Positions 18,905 to 27,280 are shown, counted from the first letter of the stretch. The stretch: DNA of 42,501 bases from Actinomycetota bacterium (GCA_016219715.1 JACRKX010000060.1:1-42501); one strand, 5' to 3'. Made by a program: numbers and translations. The notes: a model not told the origin generated them from the sequence alone.

Positions 18905-19375
18905 CTACCGGGTGGTGGCGAGCTTCACGCCGCGCAGCCGGGCGATCGCCACGTACATCTCGCAGCCGACGCAGATGCCCGAGACCGCGGCAAATCCCGC
19001 CAGTGCCGTGACGATCAGCGTCAGCACCCAGCCGACGGTGTCGGCGCCGGCCAGGAAGAACGCGGTGGCCGTCAGCATGAAGACTGCGCCAACGACATTG
19101 GCGAAGCGCGGTGGGCGCGAGTCCTCGATGCGGCCTTCGCCGAAGCGCGGCTGCATCACCTTGAAGTAAAAGAGGCATGGCAGGCAGAACTTGCGACCGA
19201 ACGAAAGCCCGATTACGAGCTGTAGACCCATCAGCGTGACCAGCGGCCAGAAGTCGAGCAGGTAGGCAGAACCCGTCATGATCGCCACGGCGGCCTGATT
19301 CGTGCGCGGTGCTCGCTGGTCGATGACCTCGGTGTCCTCGAAGGGATCCACGCTCGGCTGATACTTCCCTGCCAT
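18905..19375 (-). CDS. DUF4395-like integral membrane protein
   Basis: IDQRAPRTNQAAVAIMTG, GRKFCLPCLFYFKV..., several TM helices; 4 nt upstream of the thioredoxin gene. Confidence 0.75.
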   Translation of the reverse strand: MAGKYQPSVDPFEDTEVIDQRAPRTNQAAVAIMTGSAYLLDFWPLVTLMGLQLVIGLSFGRKFCLPCLFYFKVMQPRFGEGRIEDSRPPRFANVVGAVFMLTATAFFLAGADTVGWVLTLIVTALAGFAAVSGICVGCEMYVAIARLRGVKLATTR

Positions 19376-19410
19376 ACCTTCAAGAGTACCCGCGCGTTAC
19401 GCTTGCGGCA

Positions 19411-19842
19411 ATGGCTGCTTCGCACCGTGATGAACCGCGCGACGAGCCGGACCCGGCCGAGCAGTCTCCGGCCGAGCACGGCTTTCCGATGGCGGGCGAT
19501 CCCTTTCCCGACGACGAGTCCGCCGCGCCGGCCGACACACGCCGCGAATTGACCGCGCTCGAGATGATGGACGCACCCGCGCGCCCAGACGAGCGCACGC
19601 GAAAAGCCGTGCTGTGGATGGCGCTCTCGTTCGCGACCGTGATGTTCGTGCTGACGATCGGTGTGATCGTCAGCAGCGGCCTCGACATCCTCGAGGTCTT
19701 CACCGTGATCCTCTTGAGCGGGATCATCTACGGCCTGGTCGGCGCTCTGCGCTACAAGGGAGACGATCCGATGGCGCAGTTCGATCCACCGCCGCTGCCG
19801 AAAAGGCGCTTCGGCCGGGGGCGCCGCCGCGACGAGCGTTAG
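19411..19842 (+). CDS. Hypothetical membrane protein
   Basis: Two TM helices; TACGCT box 7 nt before ATG. Confidence 0.65.
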   Translation: MAASHRDEPRDEPDPAEQSPAEHGFPMAGDPFPDDESAAPADTRRELTALEMMDAPARPDERTRKAVLWMALSFATVMFVLTIGVIVSSGLDILEVFTVILLSGIIYGLVGALRYKGDDPMAQFDPPPLPKRRFGRGRRRDER

Positions 19843-19852
19843 GTTGCGGGCC

Positions 19853-20308
19853 GTGAACGATCTGTACCTCACACTTCACGTGATCGGCGCCGTGGCCTGG
19901 GTGGGCGCCAGCACTCTCTTCCACATCACCGGCCGTCGCGTCGTGGCCGCCAACGACCAGCAGTCGTTGCGCCAGTTCTTCCGAGACGGCGAGTACTTCT
20001 CGACCCGCTACTTCATCCCCGTTGCGCTGCTGACCGTTGCGATGGGTGTTGCACTGGTGCTCAGCGACAAGTACCTCGAGTTCAGCGACCCGTTCGTTTC
20101 GATGGGCCTGACGATGTTCATCGTCTCCTTCGTCATGGGCGCCGGCTTCCTGGGGCCGCAGACCGGCAAGCTGCTCAAGCGCCTCGACGCGGGCGAGTTC
20201 GAAACTCCGGCGGTGCAGTCGCAGGTCAAGCGTGTGTTGACCGTTTCGTCGATCGAGCTGCTCCTGTTGTGGGCGACGGTCGTCGTAATGGTCGTCAAGC
20301 CGGGCTGA
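19853..20308 (+). CDS. DUF2269-like integral membrane protein
   Basis: NDLYLTLHVIGAVAWVGASTLFHITGRRV with four TM segments; start GTG 19853. Confidence 0.72.
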   Translation: MNDLYLTLHVIGAVAWVGASTLFHITGRRVVAANDQQSLRQFFRDGEYFSTRYFIPVALLTVAMGVALVLSDKYLEFSDPFVSMGLTMFIVSFVMGAGFLGPQTGKLLKRLDAGEFETPAVQSQVKRVLTVSSIELLLLWATVVVMVVKPG

Positions 20309-20355
20309 CGTTGGGTTCCGGCCGCCGCCGGCCGGGGGTGCGTCACACTCGGAGG

Positions 20356-21117
20356 ATGCGGACTTTCGCCACCAGCGCGGTCTTCGTCTTGCTCGCGATT
20401 CTTGCCTTGGCCACCGCCAGCGTCGGTGCACGTCAGGCGCCGTCTTCGTCGGCTGCGCCACTGGCGGGCAAGACGGTCGTGATCGACCCCGGTCACAACG
20501 GAGGCAATGCCGCGCACCCAGACACGATCAACAAGCAGGTTCCAGCCGGTGGCTTCAAGAAGGCCTGCGACACGACCGGCACCGCGACCGCCAGCGGCAA
20601 GCTCACCGAACACCACTTCAACTGGGACCTCGCGGAGCGCCTGCGCAAGCTGCTCGAACGCGATGGCGCGAAGGTCGTGATGACGCGCGAGAACGACCGC
20701 GGTGTCGGTCCGTGCATCAACCGCCGTGCCACGATCGGCAACCGAGCCAACGCCGACGTCGCGATCTCGCTGCACGCCGATGGCGCGCCGGCCGGCGGAC
20801 ACGGCTTCCACGTGATCCATCCCGGCACGGTCGAGGGCTACACCGAACCGATCGTCGAGCCGTCGCTGACGCTGGCACGCGACGTGCGCGACGCGCTGGT
20901 CGAGGCCGGTCTCAAGACATCCACCTACGCCGGCCGCCGCGGCCTGCATCGCCGCACCGACATCGGCGGCATCAATCTCTCGAAGGTGCCGAAGGTGCTC
21001 GTCGAGCACGGCAACATGCGCAACGGCGGCGACGCGCGCCGCATGAAGCGCAAGAGCTGGCGCCAGTCAACGGCTCGCGCGCTGCGCGACGCGCTGACCG
21101 CGTACCTCACGCCCTAG
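20356..21117 (+). CDS. N-acetylmuramoyl-L-alanine amidase (Amidase_3 type)
   Basis: Signal peptide; TVVIDPGHNGGN, VVMTRENDRGVGPCINRRATIGNRANADVAISLHADGA, VPKVLVEHGNMRN. Confidence 0.93.
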   Translation: MRTFATSAVFVLLAILALATASVGARQAPSSSAAPLAGKTVVIDPGHNGGNAAHPDTINKQVPAGGFKKACDTTGTATASGKLTEHHFNWDLAERLRKLLERDGAKVVMTRENDRGVGPCINRRATIGNRANADVAISLHADGAPAGGHGFHVIHPGTVEGYTEPIVEPSLTLARDVRDALVEAGLKTSTYAGRRGLHRRTDIGGINLSKVPKVLVEHGNMRNGGDARRMKRKSWRQSTARALRDALTAYLTP

Positions 21118-21139
21118 GAAACAAAGAGCACTGGGGCAT

Positions 21140-21178
21140 AAAAAAACGCGACCCCCGAACCGGGAGCCGCGCTTTTTG
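21140..21178. terminator. Bidirectional rho-independent terminator between convergent amidase and cold-shock genes
   Basis: AAAAAACGCGACCCCCGAACCGGGAGCCGCGCTTTTT: imperfect stem flanked by A- and T-tracts. Confidence 0.82.
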
Positions 21179-21196
21179 TCGGTCGTGAAGCGGTAC

Positions 21197-21400
21197 TCAG
21201 ACCTTCTTGATCTGAACGGCTTTGGGACCCTTGTCCCCAGCCTCAACCTCGAACTCCACACGGTCACCCTCGGCGAGAGAGCGGAAGCCCTCCGCGACGA
21301 TCTCGGTGTGGTGGGCGAAGACGTCCTTCGAACCGTCTTCCGGGGCAATGAAGCCGAAGCCCTTGTCGTCGTTGAACCACTTAACTGTGCCAGTAGGCAT
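21197..21400 (-). CDS. Cold-shock protein, CspA family
   Basis: [34 protein letters not shown]. Confidence 0.96.
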   Translation of the reverse strand: MPTGTVKWFNDDKGFGFIAPEDGSKDVFAHHTEIVAEGFRSLAEGDRVEFEVEAGDKGPKAVQIKKV

Positions 21401-21655
21401 TGATTCCTCCGTCTGTCTTACTTACGTCGCACAACGGCTGAGAATCAAACGACCCAACAGGCCAAAAAGCGACTTCTTAACTAGCCACCAAACCGCAGAT
21501 GCGTTTCGGTGGTCTTGCCGAAAGGTAGTAGGCCGAGCGGCGGAGTGTGTCAGCAAGTTGTGAACGACTGGCCGGATGATGTCGCCGGTTCATGCGATGC
21601 TGTTGATCCGAACTCACACTCCGTCCCGACGGGACTGTGATCGAAGAGGTGATCG

Positions 21656-22072
21656 ATGGCAGAAAAGGTTGGCCCCGCGGCCGGTTATTCGGGCACCCCA
21701 CTGTTGAAGAAGCTCGGCATCAAGCCGGGAATGCGCGGCGTGTTCGTCGACGTTCCGGAAGGCGTCGACCGGCTGTTCGAGGGAGCGCCGCTTGAACTCG
21801 CATCGCGCATGTCGGGCGAGTTTGACTACATGCATCTGTTTGCCCTTGAGCGCAAGGTGCTGGCCAGGAAGTTCCCGGTAGCCAAGCGCCACCTCCGGCC
21901 GGCAGGCACGCTCTGGGTGTCGTGGCCGAAGGCCGGAAAACTCGGAACCGACTTGAACGAGAACATCGTGCGGCAGATTGGACTCGACGCGGGACTCGTC
22001 GACGTCAAGGTCGCCGCGATCGACGAGACCTGGTCAGGTCTGAAGTTCGTCTTCCGCTTGACCGACCGGTAG
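21656..22072 (+). CDS. DUF3052-like conserved protein
   Basis: AAGYSGTPLLKKLGIKPGMR...LWVSWPKAGKLGTDLNENIVRQIGLDAGLVDVKVAAIDETWSGLKFV. Confidence 0.8.
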   Translation: MAEKVGPAAGYSGTPLLKKLGIKPGMRGVFVDVPEGVDRLFEGAPLELASRMSGEFDYMHLFALERKVLARKFPVAKRHLRPAGTLWVSWPKAGKLGTDLNENIVRQIGLDAGLVDVKVAAIDETWSGLKFVFRLTDR

Positions 22073-23551
22073 CGGGCCCGACCAACCCAGGTTGCGAGTG
22101 CGGTTTACCTCTGCGCCGTGCGACCGCCCGAGCAGCAAGGCGTCGAGGTCGAGGTGCTCGTCTACCGCGTCGGCGAGATGGTCGATTGCATCGTCGAGCG
22201 ATTCCGGCGCCGGCACGCCCAGCAGGCTCGAAACGAACTCGCCGTGCTCGAACAACCCGTGCAGATACACGCCGAGCACGTTGCCTGACCAGTAGCCGAG
22301 CCCATCGGGCAGAGCCGGGTGCAGACCGCGGCCGATGGTCGAGCCGTAGCGGATCTCGTACCCCGTCACACTCATCCCGGTTAGCGCCTGCCACGGCGGG
22401 GGCAGCACGGAGAACTCGGCCTGTGTGCGGCGCACGCGCTTGGCGGGTTCGAATTGTGTCTCGGCGTCGATCAGTCCCAGACCCTGAGCGGCGGCCTCCA
22501 CGCCTACGGGATCGTGGATCGCGTGGCCGAGCATCTGCATCCCGCCGCAGATCGCCACAACGCGGGCCGGTCCGTCGATTGCCGCGGCCACCGCGCGGTC
22601 AAGGCCACGCTCGCGTAGCCAGGCGAGATCGGTCGCGACGTGCTTGGAGCCGGGCAGCACCACGAGGTTCGCGCGGGCCAGCTCGGCTGCGTTGCGGGTG
22701 TAGGCGACGTCGGCCACCTGTTCGAGCAGCTTGAACTCGTCGAGGTTCGACGCAGCCGGGTAGCAAAGCACCGCCACCACCGGTCGCGCGCCGTCGCCGT
22801 GTCTTGCGCGCCGTTCGTGTGCAACTCCGTCCTCGTCGGGCAGGCTGTGATCGAGCCATGGGATCACGCCGGCAGTCGGCACGCCGGTCATGCGCCGCAG
22901 GTCGTCCGGTCCGGGCGCCAGCAATGCCGGGTCGCCACGGAACTTGTTCAGTACGAAGCCGGCCACCATGTCGCGTTCCTCTGGCGCCAGCAGCGACCAC
23001 GTGCCGTAGAGGTGAGCAAATGCACCACCGCGGTCGATGTTGGCGACGAGCGCCACTCGCGCGCCGAGATGACGCGCGACGCGCATGTTGGCGAGATCGA
23101 CGCTGCGCAGGTTGATCTCGGCCGGACTGCCGGCGCCTTCTAAGACGAGGAACTCGAACTGCTCGCCCAGCGACTCGAGCGACTCCTCGATCGCCGGCCA
23201 GAGATGGTCCGCCCGCTTGCGCCACTCCATGCGAGAGAGCTCCTGGTCGGCGACGCCGCGCAGCACGACCTGGCTGCGCCGGTCTCCTTCTGGTTTGACG
23301 AGGACCGGGTTCATCCGCACGTCGGGCACGACGCCGGCCGCAAGCGCCTGCAGGTACTGCGCCGCTCCGATCTCGCCTCCGTCGACCACCCGCGCGTTGT
23401 TCGACATGTTGACGGCCTTGAACGGCGCCACCGCGAGCCCGCGACGACTCAGTAATCGCGCGATCGCCGTCGTGAGCAGGCTCTTGCCAGCCCAGCTGGA
23501 GACGCCCTGAATCATCAGCGCACGCGGTTGGTCACCAGTTCCCGAGGTCAT
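22034..23551 (-). CDS. cobQ: Cobyric acid synthase
   Basis: MIQGVSSWAGKSLLTTAIARLL, PFKAVNMSNNARVV, GGAFAHLYGTWSLL, VAICGGMQMLG glutaminase motif. Confidence 0.95.
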   Translation of the reverse strand: MTSGTGDQPRALMIQGVSSWAGKSLLTTAIARLLSRRGLAVAPFKAVNMSNNARVVDGGEIGAAQYLQALAAGVVPDVRMNPVLVKPEGDRRSQVVLRGVADQELSRMEWRKRADHLWPAIEESLESLGEQFEFLVLEGAGSPAEINLRSVDLANMRVARHLGARVALVANIDRGGAFAHLYGTWSLLAPEERDMVAGFVLNKFRGDPALLAPGPDDLRRMTGVPTAGVIPWLDHSLPDEDGVAHERRARHGDGARPVVAVLCYPAASNLDEFKLLEQVADVAYTRNAAELARANLVVLPGSKHVATDLAWLRERGLDRAVAAAIDGPARVVAICGGMQMLGHAIHDPVGVEAAAQGLGLIDAETQFEPAKRVRRTQAEFSVLPPPWQALTGMSVTGYEIRYGSTIGRGLHPALPDGLGYWSGNVLGVYLHGLFEHGEFVSSLLGVPAPESLDDAIDHLADAVDEHLDLDALLLGRSHGAEVNRTRNLGWSGPLPVGQAEDELQT

Positions 23552-23618
23552 CGCCCCATGATGATGGCCGACCGCTACGGCTGCTCAATCAGGAGCAGGC
23601 TTGCCGCTGTAATCTAAC

Positions 23619-23640
23619 TCAACTAATTAGTTGATCAACT
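23619..23640. promoter_or_regulatory. Overlapping perfect palindromes, putative ArsR-family operator
   Basis: TCAACTAATTAGTTGA (23619-23634) and AGTTGATCAACT (23629-23640), 15-36 nt before the regulator start. Confidence 0.7.
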
Positions 23641-23654
23641 GATAAGATGAATAC

Positions 23655-24002
23655 ATGGTCGACGAACTCAGCACGACTTTTCAGGCGCTTTCTGACCCGA
23701 CGCGCCGCGCGATCCTCGCGCGGCTGAGCAGGGGCGAGGCGACCGTCAAAGAACTCGCGGAGCCGTTCGACCTCTCACTCCAGGCCGTCAGCAAGCATGT
23801 TGGTGTGCTCGAAGACGCCGGCCTCATCCACAAGGACCGCCGCGCCCAGCTGCGCGTCTCGCGCATCGAGGGCGCTCCACTCAAATCCGCAGCCGATTGG
23901 CTGCTCGGTTACAGCAGCTTTTGGGACGACACGCTGGAACGCCTGGACGAGCAACTCAAGACGAACAAACAGAATTCGAGAAGGGCAGATCAAAATGAGT
24001 GA
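23655..24002 (+). CDS. ArsR-family winged-helix regulator
   Basis: TFQALSDPTRRAILARLSRGEATVKELAEPFDLSLQAVSKHVGVLEDAGLIHKDRRAQ. Confidence 0.93.
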   Translation: MVDELSTTFQALSDPTRRAILARLSRGEATVKELAEPFDLSLQAVSKHVGVLEDAGLIHKDRRAQLRVSRIEGAPLKSAADWLLGYSSFWDDTLERLDEQLKTNKQNSRRADQNE

Positions 24003-24438
24003 GCAGTTCGATCTAATCGTTACGCGCGTCTACGACGCTTCGCCACAGGAAATCTGGGACGTCTGGACAGACCCGCAGCAGCTACGCCAGTTCTTCGGTC
24101 CGGCCGGAACCACGATCCCCCTCGAGACCGTCACGATGGACGTTCGCGTCGGCGGGGAGTTCAGCCTCACGATGCACAACGACGTGAACGGCGACGAGTA
24201 CCCGATGAAGGCCGAATACGTTGTGCTCGAGGAGCCGACGAAGATTCAGTTCAAGACCACCGGCGGCATCACCGGGACGATCGAGCTCGAAGACCTCGGC
24301 ATGGGCAAGACCTTGCTCACCTGGACCACCGAGGCCTCGATCGACGCAGCCGATCGCGCCGGCGCAATCATCGGCACGCACAGCGCCGCCGACCAGCTTG
24401 GCGAGCTACTCAAGGAGGCCGCGACCCCTCGGTCGTGA
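23995..24438 (+). CDS. SRPBCC/AHSA1-domain protein
   Basis: ASPQEIWDVWTDPQQLRQFFGPAGTTIPLETVTMDVRVGGEF; overlaps 3' end of the ArsR gene. Confidence 0.9.
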   Translation: MSEQFDLIVTRVYDASPQEIWDVWTDPQQLRQFFGPAGTTIPLETVTMDVRVGGEFSLTMHNDVNGDEYPMKAEYVVLEEPTKIQFKTTGGITGTIELEDLGMGKTLLTWTTEASIDAADRAGAIIGTHSAADQLGELLKEAATPRS

Positions 24439-24653
24439 CCGACCGCCGAGCGCGAGCGTCGGCGAGATCGTGCCTGTCAGAACCTCATGGAGCCGGAGAG
24501 GGCAAGGTCAAACCACGCGAGTAGCGGATTCGCGGCGAGCTCGACGATGGGGATCTCGGCCGGAGATCGCCTGGAAGACCGGCGAGCGAGGCTTGCCGCG
24601 ACCGGCTAACCGCTCCGCATCGGCTCGCGTGATCGGAAGGGTTTGCTCCGGCA

Positions 24654-25559
24654 TCACGGGGCGGGATCGTGCGAAGTCTTAGCGGAAACAAGTTCATCGA
24701 TTGGCACTACTTCCAGTTGAGCCATGCGGCAGCGATTCTTCATGTTGCGATCGCGTGTCACCACCGCGACCTGAGCGGTAAGGTCAGCGAAGCCCAGTTC
24801 GAGTGCACTGGCGATGATTTGATCATCGGCGCTTGAAGAGTCGAGCCATGGCGGGACGCTTTCGAAGCTTGGCTGGATGGCGATCTCCCTAAGCCAAAGG
24901 TCGCCAGCCACTTTGACTCCCTCCAGCGTGTTCCCGCGTCGATCAAACTCATTTAGTTGGTTAATGATCTTCGTCGCTTTTGGGCCGACGGATCCGTCGC
25001 GAGTCTTGAGTCGGTCAAGTTCCTGAATCACCTGGGGAACGATGACCAACGTAACCGGGCCCCCAGTGTCCCAGAGGGATACATCCGGCTGCCACAGGAA
25101 CGCGTTGGTATCGGGGACGATGAATCGGCCGCCGTGATAGTTGGCGGTGGGCAGGTTTTCCACGATGGTGACCACCTGAGCCACTGCGTTCTCAACGGAC
25201 TCTTTTATTGATTCGACCGACGCGCCGGGAGCACCGCGTGATCCGTTGTCCTGCTCGAGCACCCGTCGCAGTGGTATCAGCGCCTTCTCGAGCTGGTCAA
25301 GTCGCCTGGGCTCTGAAGATTGAACGGCATGACTGGCCAACCGAGCAAACTCATCGCTCGCTTTACGTGCCACCCCGAGAGGCGCTTGCGCGGGTTGCTC
25401 CAGGGGCGTCCACCGGTTGCTGTTCCACCCGACGATTATCACTCCGTTGGGCCTCGCGTTGATGTCCTCGAACACGACGCCACAATGGTCAAGGAACTCA
25501 TGCTGGGTCCGAACTGCACACTCAGCTTGATCTCGAATCCGATCCAGGGTCGATTTCAC
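24654..25559 (-). CDS. PIN-domain protein (putative RNase effector) with helical N-terminal region
   Basis: FIVPDTNAFLW, VIVPQVIQELDRLK, SSADDQIIASALELG, VAVVTRDRNMKNR: all four PIN acidic positions present. GTG start 22 nt after the DprA-like stop. Confidence 0.85.
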   Translation of the reverse strand: MKSTLDRIRDQAECAVRTQHEFLDHCGVVFEDINARPNGVIIVGWNSNRWTPLEQPAQAPLGVARKASDEFARLASHAVQSSEPRRLDQLEKALIPLRRVLEQDNGSRGAPGASVESIKESVENAVAQVVTIVENLPTANYHGGRFIVPDTNAFLWQPDVSLWDTGGPVTLVIVPQVIQELDRLKTRDGSVGPKATKIINQLNEFDRRGNTLEGVKVAGDLWLREIAIQPSFESVPPWLDSSSADDQIIASALELGFADLTAQVAVVTRDRNMKNRCRMAQLEVVPIDELVSAKTSHDPAP

Positions 25560-25580
25560 TGCGATTCTTGCCGTCTCGGG

Positions 25581-26459
25581 TCACTCAGGAGTGTCGAAAA
25601 GACCGATCTGTGCCGGTTGTACTGGACCGCTTAGCCGTTCGACTCGTGGCAATAGTGCTGTCAGTTCCCTCGGCGTGTGGACTCCTACTGCCCCCTCCCG
25701 AAGGAGGATGCGATTCCCTTCCGGAGTAGAATCGGAGAACTCCAGCGTAAGCACCGGTCTGTTGATTCCGAGCGCCTGGCGGCCAGCGTTCAAAGTCCCG
25801 CCAGTGGGGCCTGCTTCGATCACGACCAGTGCCTGGCTCAGGGCAGCAATCACCCCGTTGCGCGTCATAGCGCCACCGACCGACCATCGTTGGTCGGGTG
25901 CGAACTGGGAGATCACAACGGTGCGATCGAAATCCAGCTGTCCTCTAAACGCTTGCTTGATACGAAATCGGCGGATTCCTTCCGCCAACACGATCACGGT
26001 GGTGCCTTTGGCGGCCAATGCGGCCAGGTGGGTCGTCGCATCAACGCCCTGGGCATAGCCCGAAACAACGGGCATGCCGAGCCGAGCAACTTCGCCTCCG
26101 CATGTTTGAGCCGCTCCAATGCCTCGGTCTGAAACATGACGTGATCCACACATGCCAATACCTGGGGTTCTTAATAGCTCGGCGTTGCCTTTCACAAAAA
26201 GAAAGGGTGGAGCGGATGGCAAGTCGAGCAAGGCACTCGGATACTCGTTGTCGATCACCGCGATCAGACTGATGCCGGCGTCATCTAGTTCGTGGGCGCT
26301 CTTCAAAAACGAATCCCGGTCTGGTTGGTTGAGCTTCCCCCAGATTGTGTTTGCTAACTCATCACCTTCCTGTTCGAGACTGCGCCGTACACGGACGCCA
26401 GCGCCCATAGAGTCAATGACGGCGAGTTGCATTGCAAACGACTCGAGACCAAGTGTCAC
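25581..26459 (-). CDS. DprA/Smf-like Rossmann-fold protein
   Basis: MCGSRHVSDRG, VVSGYAQGVDATTHLAALAAKGTTVIVLAEG, MTRNGVIAALSQALVVIEAGPTGGTLNAGRQAL match DprA core motifs. GTGA overlap with upstream gene. Confidence 0.87.
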   Translation of the reverse strand: MTLGLESFAMQLAVIDSMGAGVRVRRSLEQEGDELANTIWGKLNQPDRDSFLKSAHELDDAGISLIAVIDNEYPSALLDLPSAPPFLFVKGNAELLRTPGIGMCGSRHVSDRGIGAAQTCGGEVARLGMPVVSGYAQGVDATTHLAALAAKGTTVIVLAEGIRRFRIKQAFRGQLDFDRTVVISQFAPDQRWSVGGAMTRNGVIAALSQALVVIEAGPTGGTLNAGRQALGINRPVLTLEFSDSTPEGNRILLREGAVGVHTPRELTALLPRVERLSGPVQPAQIGLFDTPE

Positions 26460-27280
26460 CGGCTGCTCCTCATCGTTCTTACCCCCGCCAATCCGAGTAC
26501 CGCTTTGGCTCCTGCATCCGACAGGACTGCTGCGACGCTCCGCATTGTTTCTCCTGACCGCAGGACGTCGTCAACGACGATTGGGACGCGCATTTCGGGC
26601 GGTGCGTCTCGAAGAACGAACTCGTGAGAAAGATCCAAGTCTGCGCTTGAGGAAGACTTCGCTTCGAGGCGTGACTCCGATCTGTTCGACACTTTTGCCC
26701 ACGGTTTAGAAAGTGCGGTTGCCAGACGTGCCGCGAGTTGCTCACTCAAGCTCGTTTCGTTCGAGTCATGCCCCGGAACCGAGACCACGCAGTCTCCAAA
26801 CGCAGAATAGAGGTGGTGGGTGCGAGCAACATTGGCCAAGCGGGTGACAAGCTCGTTGATGGCGGTCTCGCTTTGGCAGTACTTCGCCTGGTAGTTGAGT
26901 TCGCCGGCTTCAGTTCTACTCCATTGTTGGCTATCTGAGTGTGAGTCGGGATCCATGTAGTAGCCCAGCGCAACGGTGGAATAGAGAGGCGGTCGACAGG
27001 GCACCAATACAACGGTTTGTAGGAGGTCGAGTGTCGGAACGAGCGACTCGTACGCGCTGCGTTCGATCTCGTAGCAGTGGGTCCAGTCCGACCTTTCGTG
27101 CTGATCCAGCCGACGCTTCGCGATTTCGTCTTTTCCGACAATCCACCTGACCTGCTGCGCCGCGGCAGCGGGACCGCGCAGATAGAGGCGGTCGGCTTCA
27201 GGCGCCATTTCAACGAATTCGTATCGCTCAAGTGGATTGCCGCGACTGTCCTCGGTGAATGCGGAAAAGTCAATGAACAT
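26456..27280 (-). CDS. ComFC-like type I phosphoribosyltransferase with unknown N-terminal region (start 27280 preferred; ORF open to 27418)
   Basis: PRPP loop VPIVVDDVLRSGETMRSVAAVLSDAGAKAVLGLAGVRT; ComFC-like VVSVPGHDSNETSLSEQLAARLATAL. Confidence 0.82.
   Translation of the reverse strand: MFIDFSAFTEDSRGNPLERYEFVEMAPEADRLYLRGPAAAAQQVRWIVGKDEIAKRRLDQHERSDWTHCYEIERSAYESLVPTLDLLQTVVLVPCRPPLYSTVALGYYMDPDSHSDSQQWSRTEAGELNYQAKYCQSETAINELVTRLANVARTHHLYSAFGDCVVSVPGHDSNETSLSEQLAARLATALSKPWAKVSNRSESRLEAKSSSSADLDLSHEFVLRDAPPEMRVPIVVDDVLRSGETMRSVAAVLSDAGAKAVLGLAGVRTMRSSR

Noticed and set aside
24439-24653. Possible extra small gene between SRPBCC and PIN genes
   Set aside because: ORFs here have no convincing start, SD or protein-like composition; treated as intergenic with a possible tRNA-like remnant.
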